This document shows positions 1-6,500 of a DNA stretch of 6,864 nt, piece after piece. The stretch spans positions 1-6,864 of the forward strand of contig JACDEN010000140.1 in assembly GCA_013816415.1 (NCBI GenBank). Reading direction: 5' to 3'. The stretch is from Planctomycetota bacterium. Lineage in GTDB: Bacteria; Planctomycetota; UBA11346. A program made the position numbers and the translations under genes. Below the pieces are notes generated by a model, which did no database searches, was not told the origin of the DNA, and saw only the letters and a program-made list of their open reading frames with translations. How positions within the stretch are numbered: position 1 is the first letter of the stretch; every line of letters starts with the position of its first letter.

Positions 1-223
1 GGATCTCCTTCACGAACATCCCCACCGAGCTCGATTCGTAGAGCGTGGTCGCGCGATCACGGTCCCCGCTCGACACCAGCGGGACCAGCGACACGCGCAG
101 CCGTGGATGGCGCCGCCGCAACAAGCGCGCGACCAGGTTCGCCTGCCAGAGAGCGAGGGGGCTCGACCGGGTCGCGAGTCGGAACGGGCGATCACGGGTC
201 CCGCCGCTCCCGACGTCGGTCAT
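1..223 (-). CDS. hemC: Hydroxymethylbilane synthase (porphobilinogen deaminase), N-terminal fragment cut by the window edge
   Basis: This enzyme polymerises four porphobilinogen molecules into hydroxymethylbilane in cytoplasmic haem and tetrapyrrole synthesis. Only the first 74 residues are visible; the frame stays open to base 1. The family's N-terminal signature is clear: FRLATRSSPLALWQANLV at residues 14-31, matching the conserved R-x-A-T-R-x-S-x-L-A-L-x-Q block with Arg19 at the substrate/cofactor-binding position. It is followed by LRVSLVPLVSSGDRDR (residues 42-57) and GMFVKEI (68-74), matching the usual GLFVKEL block. The ATG at 223 overlaps the stop codon of the upstream gene (ATGA), suggesting translational coupling; a purine-rich AAGAAG about 9 bases upstream is the only candidate ribosome binding site. 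The Gly-Gly-Lys segment normally found just before the FVKE block is replaced by a Ser-rich stretch. The dipyrromethane-cofactor cysteine lies beyond the window. The family call is secure; intactness of the gene cannot be judged. Confidence 0.93.
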   Translation of the reverse strand, partial: MTDVGSGGTRDRPFRLATRSSPLALWQANLVARLLRRRHPRLRVSLVPLVSSGDRDRATTLYESSSVGMFVKEI

Positions 224-2856
224 TTCACGAACTTCTTCTGCGCCCAGGTGATCTGGTAGACCAGCGTGCGCAGTCCGTCGGCCAGCAGCTGGGCCGACAG
301 CTCGCGGACGTCGTGCTTGAGCGTCACGCGCTGCGCATTGCGGATGTCGATCAGCGGAATGCCCATGGCGGCGCAGTCCTCGCGTACGCGCGGCCAGGCG
401 GCGCTGATCACGGCCTGCGAGGCTTCGTCGACCTTGGTGGTGCGGCCGATCACCACCACCGGCAGGAAGCCTCCGCGGCGGTTCTTGTCGCCGTTGACCA
501 TGGCATTGACGAGATTCCGCACCCATTTCACCAGATTGTCGGGGTCCTTCAGCGAGCAGGTCGCCTCCTCGCCATTGAGGCAGATCGCGACCAGGGTGGT
601 CTCTTCTGCGTTCACCAGTGGAGTGGTGGCCTTGAATTGCTGCTCGGGATACCAGCTCTCGGCAATGCCGAGGTTCTCGATGGTACCCTTACCGGGTTCA
701 CGCCCGAGCACGCGCGTCAGCTGCTTGCGCATCTCGGTCTCCCACGTCTTGTCGGCATTGGTGACCAGCAGCTTGATCTTCCGTGGGTCGTAGAGGCGTT
801 GGTCCATCCATTTCTTGGTCGGCCGCAATGCCGCCACCCGGTCGAGCAGGACGACCAGCTTGTGCTGATATTCCTTGACGTTGATGTCAGATGCGACCAG
901 CGGCGCCGGCATGAGGTCGATGTCGTCCACTTCGGGGGGGCCATTCGCCACGGTGACGACCTTCCCGAGCAGGAACCCCCGCTCGATGCTGGATTCGTCC
1001 TCGAACTTCAGCCACAGCTTCGGGCCGAAGCGTTCGAGATCCGGGATCTGGATCGCGAAGGTCTGCCACTCGCTCGATTCCGGGTTGAACTTCAGCGGCT
1101 CGAGCATGATGCTCACGCCCTTGTCCACCGGCTCCGACTTGGCGTTGGGCGGGGCGCCCGCCGATTCGACCGACACGTTCAGGCTCTTGCGGTTGGCCGC
1201 CACGCGGTGCAGGAGCGCGACCACTCCACCGGCGGCCACCGAAGCCTTCGGGATCTCGATGACGAGTTGTTGCAGCCGATTCGCGCCATTCGGCTTCTGC
1301 GAGCGCTGGAACGGCTCCGCTCCGCTCGGCCAGGGGTTCGGGATGTCGGCGTTGCCATCGAAAGGTTCGGGTTTCGCTTCGAGCGGATAGATGAACACGC
1401 GTCGCCAATCAGTGATCGCCCGGGTGCTCACCACCGGCTTGGTCGCGACCGGTTCGTGGGCTTTCCCCGGCGGGGGGTCCGCCACGGTTGGAGCGGGTGT
1501 CGGAACTGGAGCCGGCACCGCTGCGACCGGCCAAGCCGGCGCGGATGCCTCGGGATTGTCCTGTGGCCCCTGGCGGTCTGAACCAGCGAGATAGATATCC
1601 CCGATGCGCCAACCTGGCCCCGATGAGGCGCGCAGCACGATTCGCGAGGGACCGGCCGCGACCACCGCGGCGGGAGCGACGAGGAACCACGCGCCGGTGC
1701 CGCACTCCGCGGCCGACGCCTTGCCGATGGCGAGATCGCCGAGCAGCAGGCTGAGCGAACCGCGGCCGGACGGATTGACGGCGCGGACCCACACCTGATA
1801 GGAGCCTCCGTGCAGTGGCGGCAGGTCGCGCTCGAGGGTGCCGTAGATGCCGATCAGCTCCGCGTTGGCGTTCCAGTTCGGCTGTTTCCGCCCGGCGAGC
1901 AGATCGATGCCGGTGAACGTCCAGCATTCGGGCCCGGCAGGCGCCGACGGAACCTGGACGACCGGGGCAGGATCGGGATCCGTGGTCTCGAGGGGGATGA
2001 TGTCGGTCTTCGCAGGAGGATCGGACGGGAGCTGCGCGCGCAGCTCGTCGCGACGCGCCTTGGACTCGGTGAATGCGCGATCATCGATGATCTGCAACCG
2101 GTCGAGTCCCGAACGGACATCTGCCTGATGCCCGAGCTCGAAATCGGTGGTCAAGGTGTCGAGCGCGCGATCGTAGACCGCGCGCACCTCGTCACCGATG
2201 GCCGAGCGCACGCTGTCCGGACAGCGCGGATCCGCCGCCGCCGCCCGCCAGCCCGCCAGCGGCTCGACGGGATAATCGCCGCGCACCGGCAGGGGTGTTG
2301 CCGTGACCGCTGCACCGGACGGGATCGGCAGCGCCCGTTTCGGTGCGGTGCTCCTGAGCGTGGCCCATACGGCGATGATCGCGAACAGCGCGACCACTGA
2401 GCCGCCGACGATCGCGGCGATGCGAAAGCCCTGGCGGCTGGGGCGCGCTGGAGAAGCCGATGCGTGCGGGAGAGGATTGGCCGGGGAGCTCGCGGCGCGA
2501 TTGGCGGCGGAGCTCGGCTGTCTGAGCGGCGGAGGGGTGGCGGGAAGCGGCGGCGCGGTGAAGCTGCCGGTATCGCGCAGGGTGCGGCGGTGGATCACCA
2601 CATTGCCGGCGGTGGTGAACGAGAAGCGTTGGTGGCCGGGATGCCTGGCGTCAGGAACCAGGTAGGTGGTGGAGGACAGCCCCTTGAGCGCGCGGAAGCG
2701 GTTGATCTCGACCTGGGCCTTGCCAGGGAGATTGTCCACGCACATGTGGCAGACCAGCTGCCCATCGACCTTCACCGCCAGACCCTGGAGCAGGTCGTCC
2801 GGCGAGATCGGGCTCGCGCACGTGCTGCAGGTCAGCGGTGCCGGGGGTGCGTTCAT
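220..2856 (-). CDS. Single-pass membrane protein: N-terminal zinc ribbon, one TM helix, extracytoplasmic beta-sandwich-like regions and a possible SGNH-like C-terminal domain
   Basis: I do not recognise this 878-residue protein as a named family. Visible layout: a CxxC...CxxC zinc ribbon (Cys10, Cys13, Cys36, Cys39); a short basic region; a Pro/Ala/Ser-rich linker (about 100-142); one hydrophobic helix (about 144-167); a helical stretch (about 210-275); a beta-rich domain at about 311-425 resembling galactose-binding or CBM-like folds (GSYQVWVRAVNPSGRGSL motif); a Pro/Ala linker (about 435-475); a second beta-rich region (about 485-650); and an alpha/beta C-terminal region (about 660-878). 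The last contains TTLVAICLNGEE and a VREDCAAMGIPLIDIR segment, reminiscent of SGNH/GDSL-type folds but without an obvious Ser/Asp-His catalytic set. The ribbon is probably cytoplasmic and the rest extracytoplasmic. I chose the ATG at 2856, just before the ribbon, because the in-frame ATG at 2973 would lie in the upstream terminator. No strong ribosome binding site is visible. The stop overlaps the hemC start. Function unknown. Confidence 0.88.
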   Translation of the reverse strand: MNAPPAPLTCSTCASPISPDDLLQGLAVKVDGQLVCHMCVDNLPGKAQVEINRFRALKGLSSTTYLVPDARHPGHQRFSFTTAGNVVIHRRTLRDTGSFTAPPLPATPPPLRQPSSAANRAASSPANPLPHASASPARPSRQGFRIAAIVGGSVVALFAIIAVWATLRSTAPKRALPIPSGAAVTATPLPVRGDYPVEPLAGWRAAAADPRCPDSVRSAIGDEVRAVYDRALDTLTTDFELGHQADVRSGLDRLQIIDDRAFTESKARRDELRAQLPSDPPAKTDIIPLETTDPDPAPVVQVPSAPAGPECWTFTGIDLLAGRKQPNWNANAELIGIYGTLERDLPPLHGGSYQVWVRAVNPSGRGSLSLLLGDLAIGKASAAECGTGAWFLVAPAAVVAAGPSRIVLRASSGPGWRIGDIYLAGSDRQGPQDNPEASAPAWPVAAVPAPVPTPAPTVADPPPGKAHEPVATKPVVSTRAITDWRRVFIYPLEAKPEPFDGNADIPNPWPSGAEPFQRSQKPNGANRLQQLVIEIPKASVAAGGVVALLHRVAANRKSLNVSVESAGAPPNAKSEPVDKGVSIMLEPLKFNPESSEWQTFAIQIPDLERFGPKLWLKFEDESSIERGFLLGKVVTVANGPPEVDDIDLMPAPLVASDINVKEYQHKLVVLLDRVAALRPTKKWMDQRLYDPRKIKLLVTNADKTWETEMRKQLTRVLGREPGKGTIENLGIAESWYPEQQFKATTPLVNAEETTLVAICLNGEEATCSLKDPDNLVKWVRNLVNAMVNGDKNRRGGFLPVVVIGRTTKVDEASQAVISAAWPRVREDCAAMGIPLIDIRNAQRVTLKHDVRELSAQLLADGLRTLVYQITWAQKKFVK

Positions 2857-2971
2857 GCTCGCTGCCCAGCCTATGCCATGGTCCAGCGAGGGAAGGCGGC
2901 GGTGGCCGGACACGAGCAACGCGGGTTCCCTCGTGAGGGACGGTCGATGTGCCAGCCAGACCGCGACAGCC
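2857..2971 (-). promoter_or_regulatory. Intergenic stretch that must hold any dedicated promoter of the zinc-ribbon membrane protein gene
   Basis: About 115 bases lie between the terminator of the small Cys-protein gene and the ATG at 2856. The upstream transcript is probably stopped by that terminator, so a promoter for the membrane protein and hemC should be here. I see no convincing -35/-10 pair; the stretch is GC-rich throughout. Its one clear structure is a 14-base near-perfect palindrome, TCCCTCGTGAGGGA, at 2927-2940 (6-base arms around a GT centre). It could be an operator or a small mRNA hairpin. The assignment as regulatory is inference from position. Confidence 0.3.
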
Positions 2972-3003
2972 AAAAAAAAGCCTCCCCGCGCGTGCGGGGA
3001 GGC
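2972..3003 (-). terminator. Intrinsic (Rho-independent) terminator of the small Cys-protein gene
   Basis: A perfect 10-bp stem (GCCTCCCCGC, a four-base loop, GCGGGGAGGC) at 2980-3003 is followed on the minus strand by eight consecutive T residues (2979 down to 2972). It begins 22 bases after the TAA stop of the gene at 3026-3394, the expected placement. On the plus strand the stem is preceded, not followed, by the A-run, so it acts on minus-strand transcripts only. It separates the small gene from the membrane protein/hemC unit. Confidence 0.93.
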
Positions 3004-3025
3004 TCGTTAAACCGCGAAACGACGC

Positions 3026-3394
3026 TTACTTGTGGTCGTGCTCGGCCTTCTTCTCTTCCTTCTTCTCCATCTTCTCTTCCTTCTTCTCGTCCTTCATCGA
3101 CTTGTTCGCGACCGCGGCGTCGACGTACTTCTCGGGATGCTCGGTGCACTTCTTCATGCAGGCTTCGCTGCAGGTGGCGATGAGGACCTTCTTGCCGTCC
3201 TTGGTGGTGGCGGCGACCGGGGCGACCTTGGCGTCGACGTCATGGCCGCAGGCGGGGCAGATGGTGTTGACGGCCTTGCTGTCGGCGGGGGCGCCAGGTG
3301 CAGGAACCACCGGCGCGGGCTTGCCGTCATCGACGACCGCGAAGGCATTGATGCCGAGGGCGAGTGAGAGGATGGCGGTGAGGGCGAAACGCAT
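3026..3394 (-). CDS. Small exported YHS/TRASH-like Cys protein with Lys/Glu/His-rich tail (putative metal binding)
   Basis: A 122-residue protein. Residues 1-19 form a classic signal peptide (MRFALTAILSLALGINAFA), so it is exported. After a Pro/Ala-rich linker comes a compact domain at about 43-92: ICPACGHDVDAKV (Cys46, Cys49), a KDGKKVLIATC strand ending at Cys75, then EACMKKC (Cys79, Cys83) and HPEKYV. This CPxCG...C-x3-C...P-x-KY order resembles the YHS/TRASH-like metal-binding fold, in which the cysteines usually bind a metal ion. The C-terminus (about 99-122) is highly charged, with a seven-residue duplication (EKKEEKM/EKKEEKK) and an ending AEHDHK that could add metal ligands. The start is well supported: AAGGAG lies six bases upstream of the ATG. 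It sits next to an RND pump but has its own terminator and probable promoter, so a role with the pump is only a guess. The metal and function are unknown. Confidence 0.87.
   Translation of the reverse strand: MRFALTAILSLALGINAFAVVDDGKPAPVVPAPGAPADSKAVNTICPACGHDVDAKVAPVAATTKDGKKVLIATCSEACMKKCTEHPEKYVDAAVANKSMKDEKKEEKMEKKEEKKAEHDHK
3050..3088 (-). repeat. 18-bp direct repeat (period 21) in a polypurine coding tract
   Basis: CTTCTCTTCCTTCTTCTC occurs at 3050-3067 and again, identical, at 3071-3088 (plus-strand reading). The 21-base period equals seven codons and encodes the duplicated EKKEEKM/EKKEEKK of the small Cys protein's tail. Both copies lie in a nearly uninterrupted pyrimidine run, purine on the coding strand. 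The identity at all 18 positions, including synonymous ones, suggests a fairly recent duplication, though the Lys/Glu codon choice alone would make copies similar. Confidence 0.8.
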
Positions 3395-3400
3395 GGAGGA

Positions 3401-3406
3401 CTCCTT
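3401..3406 (-). promoter_or_regulatory. Ribosome binding site AAGGAG for the small Cys-protein gene
   Basis: On the minus strand AAGGAG lies six bases before the ATG at 3394, close to the ideal Shine-Dalgarno sequence and spacing. It fixes the start of the gene. It is the only strong ribosome binding site in the window; the pump and hemC starts instead overlap upstream stop codons, and the 878-residue protein has only a weak site. Confidence 0.85.
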
Positions 3407-3419
3407 GATTGGTTATGTC

Positions 3420-3457
3420 CGGGACCTGGGGAATCCAGGCTGAATGGAAAGGTCCCG
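3420..3457 (-). promoter_or_regulatory. Leader inverted repeats able to form two mutually exclusive hairpins
   Basis: In the untranslated leader of the small Cys-protein gene, CGGGACCT (3420-3427) and AGGTCCCG (3450-3457) form a perfect 8-bp inverted repeat with a 22-base loop. Inside it, CCTGG (3425-3429) and CCAGG (3435-3439) form a 5-bp hairpin with a 5-base loop. The two share bases 3425-3427, so they cannot form together. No T-run follows, so this is not a terminator of the pump gene. It could be a regulatory leader, a protein-binding site or an mRNA-stability element; I recognise no known riboswitch class. Seen directly: the repeats. Inferred: any role. Confidence 0.4.
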
Positions 3458-3472
3458 CTGGGGCCGCACGTT

Positions 3473-3507
3473 CCATTTATTGTAAGCATTTATAATTAAT
3501 GGCTTTA
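3473..3507 (-). promoter_or_regulatory. AT-rich candidate promoter for the small Cys-protein gene
   Basis: Bases 3473-3500 are strikingly AT-rich in otherwise GC-rich DNA and lie just downstream of the pump stop codon. On the minus strand TACAAT (3484 down to 3479) is one mismatch from the -10 consensus, and TATAAA (3494 down to 3489) is an alternative. The matching -35 positions are poor (TAAAGC with 17-base spacing), so this may depend on an activator or a non-standard sigma factor. The stretch also contains a direct repeat CATTTAT (3474-3480 and 3487-3493) and imperfect outer arms CCATTTAT/ATTAATGG (3473-3480 and 3495-3502), which could be an operator. If used, the leader would be about 75 bases. 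Confidence 0.4.
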
Positions 3508-3521
3508 GGAAGTCGATAGGC

Positions 3522-6500
3522 TCAATCTTCGAGATCATGGCGTTTGAGCGGTCGATTCCGGGACAGCCGCCGCAGCACGACATAGAACACCGGGGTCAGC
3601 AGCAGGCCGAAGATGGTCACGCCGATCATCCCGGAAAACACCGCCACGCCGGTGGCGAAACGCAGTTCGGAACCGGCGCCGAAGCCGGTGAGCAGTGGCG
3701 AGACGCCCATGATGAAGGCGATCGAGGTCATCAGGATCGGCCGCAGCCGCAGCCGGCAGCCTTCGACCGCCGCCGCGACGGGATCGAGATTCTTGAGGAT
3801 CTCGGCGTCCTTGGCGAACTCGACGATGAGGATGGCGTTCTTGCAGGCGAGTCCGACCAGCACGATCAATCCGATCTGGGTCATGATGTTGTTGTTGCCG
3901 TGCGCGAGGTGGACTCCAAGCAGGGCCGACAGCAGGCACATCGGAACGATGAGGACGATCGCCAGGGGAAGCGTCAGGCTCTCGTAGAACGCGGCGAGGA
4001 CGAGCAGCACCAGCAGCACGCACATCGGGAAGATGTAGACGACGGTGTTCCCGGCGAGCATCTGCTGGTACGTCAGGCCCGTCCATTCGTACGACACGCC
4101 GTGCGGAAGGACCTTGGCCAGGATCCCCGCCATCTCGGCCTGCGCCTGGTCGCCGCTGACGCCAGGGATGGGCGCTCCCGAGATATCGATCGCCGGCAAA
4201 GTGTTGTAGTCGCTCGCCTGGGATGGTCCGGCGATGTCGCGCACCGTGATGAATGACGACAACGGCACCATCGCTCCGGTCGCATTGCGCACCTTCAGCC
4301 GTTCGATCGAGCCAGTGCCCATGCGGAACGGCGCGTCGGCCTGGACCGTCACCTGCCAGGTACGGTTGAAGCGGTTGAAGTCGTTCACATAGCTCGAGCC
4401 GAAATATCCCTGCAGCGCATCGTACACGTCCTTGAGCGCCACGCTCTGCGCGGCGAGCTTGTCGCGATCGATGTCGACCACGACGCGCGGCACGTTCATG
4501 GTGAAGAAGGACCGCGACTGGAACGGATCGAGGACCTTCGACTGGTGCATCGCCCCCAGCACCTGCTGCTTGATGCCATCGAGCGCAGGAAGACCGATGC
4601 TTCCCCGATCCTGGATATAGATGTCGAACCCCCCGGTCAGCCCGAGCCCGAGCACCGGCGGCGCCTGGAATGCGAATCCGATGGCGTCGGGAATGGCCTG
4701 GAACCCGCCGCTGAGCGCATGCGCGATCATCGCGCTGGCGAGCTCGGGGCTGCGTCGCTGCTCGTACGGTTTCAGCAAGATGAAGGCCACCGCGAAATTG
4801 GAGTTGGCCGCGAAGGTCGGGGTCATGCCGGGGAATGCGACCACGTGCTCGACGCCCGGCTGCTTCATCGCGATCTCGGTCATCTGCCGCACGGCCGCCT
4901 CGGTGCGGCCGAGGCTCGCGCCGTCGGGCAGCTTGAGGAAGCTGAACAGGAAGCCCTTGTCCTGATCCGGAATGAATGCCGACGGCGTCTTCGCGAAGGT
5001 GAAGCCGGTGAGGCCGAGCAGCCCGGCGTAGATGAGCAGCATCACCACGCTGATGCGGATGGCACCGCGCGCGACCGCCACATAGCCGCGACCGGTGGCG
5101 CCGAACACGCGGTTGAAGCCACGGAAGAACCATCCGAAAAGCTGACCGCCCGGGCGATGGCCGGGCTCGTGGCGCTTGAGCATCAGCGCGCACAGCGCGG
5201 GACTGAGAGTCAGCGAATTGAACGTCGAGATGATGGTCGAGAAGGCGATGGTCAGGGCGAACTGCTGATAGAAGCGTCCGGTCAGACCGCTGATGAACGC
5301 TGTGGGGATGAAGACCGAGCTCAGCACCAGGGCGGTGGCGAGGATCGGACCGGATACCTCGCGCATCGCCTGCTTGGTCGCGGCGCGCGGTTCCAGCCCG
5401 TTGGCGATGTTGCGCTCGACGTTCTCGACCACCACGATCGCGTCATCGACCACGATGCCGATCGCGAGGACCAGCCCGAACAGCGACAGGGAATTGATCG
5501 AGAATCCGAACAGGTGCATCGCCGCGAAGGTGCCGACCAGCGATACCGGCACCGCGATCAGCGGGATCACCGACGCGCGCCAGGTCTGCAGGAAGACGAT
5601 GACCACCAGCACCACCAAGCCGATCGCCTGGAGCAGCGTCTTGACGACCTCCTGGATCGACGCGCGCACGAACGTGGTCGGATCGTAGATGACCGCATGC
5701 GTCATGCCGGGCGGAAAGGACTCCTGCAGTTTGGTCATGGCGGCGCGCACCGCGTTCGAGGTCGCGATCGCGTTGGTTCCAGGAGCCTGGAAGATCGGGA
5801 TCGCGGCCGCCGGCCGGTTGTCGAGCAGGCTGCGCAGGGCATAGGTGTTGCCGCCCAGCTCGACGCGCGCGACATCGCGCAGGCGCACCAGCTGGCCCTG
5901 CTCGCCGCGGCGGACGATGATGTTCTCGAACTCCTGGGCATCGGTCAGGCGCCCGCGCGTCGTGACCTGCAGCTGCAGCGATGGCTCGCCCGCGACCGGT
6001 GGCTGGGCGAGGGTTCCCGCGGCGACCTGGACATTCTGCTCGCGGATCGCCTGCTCGACGTCGCCCGGCTGCATGCCGCGCGCCGACAGACGATCCGGAT
6101 CCAACCAGATGCGCATGCTGTAATCGCCCGCACCGAACACGATCGCATCGCCCACGCCCGGCAGCGCGGCGAGACGGTCGCGCACGTAGAGTTTCGCGTA
6201 GTTGACCAGCGTCAGGGTGTCGAAGGAATCATCGGGCGAGAGCACGTGGACGACCATCAGCAGGTCGCCGCGCCGTTGCGCGATCACCCCGAGGCGGCGG
6301 ACCTCATCAGGGAGCCGCGGCGTCGCCAGCTGGATGCGGTTCTGCACGTCTACCAACACGCGGTTGATGTCGGTGCCGATCTTGAAGGTCAGCGTGAGCG
6401 TCATGCCGCCGTCGCCGGTGCTCTGCGACAACATGTAGAGCAGGTTGTCGAGTCCGGTCATCTGCTGTTCGAGGGGCCCGGCGACCGTGGCCGCGATGGT

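Noticed and set aside
103..1581. A 492-codon open frame on the plus strand
   Set aside because: It lies wholly antisense to hemC and the 878-residue membrane protein. Its translation is Arg/His/Asp/Gly-rich without recognisable domains, typical of a shadow frame opposite a GC-rich gene, whereas the minus-strand frame has a zinc ribbon, TM helix and structured domains.
2857..2973. Upstream in-frame ATG at 2973 as the start of the 878-residue protein
   Set aside because: It would place the start in the T-run of the preceding terminator and add 39 residues without domain character. The ATG at 2856 directly precedes the zinc ribbon.
2464..3183. A 239-codon plus-strand open frame crossing the intergenic gap
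   Set aside because: It runs through the intrinsic terminator and opposite two well-supported minus-strand genes; the product is low-complexity Arg/Ser-rich.
3420..3457. Inverted repeats as a terminator of the pump gene
   Set aside because: The stem is not followed by a T-run on the minus strand, and it lies about 65 bases past the pump stop, beyond a candidate promoter.
3491..3496. Exact TATAAT on the plus strand as a plus-strand promoter
   Set aside because: No acceptable -35 lies at 16-18 bases upstream and no plus-strand gene follows; the match is likely a by-product of the AT-rich island.
3537..4256. A 239-codon plus-strand open frame opposite the pump
   Set aside because: It is antisense to the conserved TM8-12 region of the pump; its His/Asp/Arg/Gln-rich product matches no family I know.
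3535..5193. A 552-codon minus-strand open frame within the pump gene
   Set aside because: It is a shifted frame of the pump gene, Arg/Ala-rich with no TM helices or motifs, while the main frame is an unbroken RND protein.
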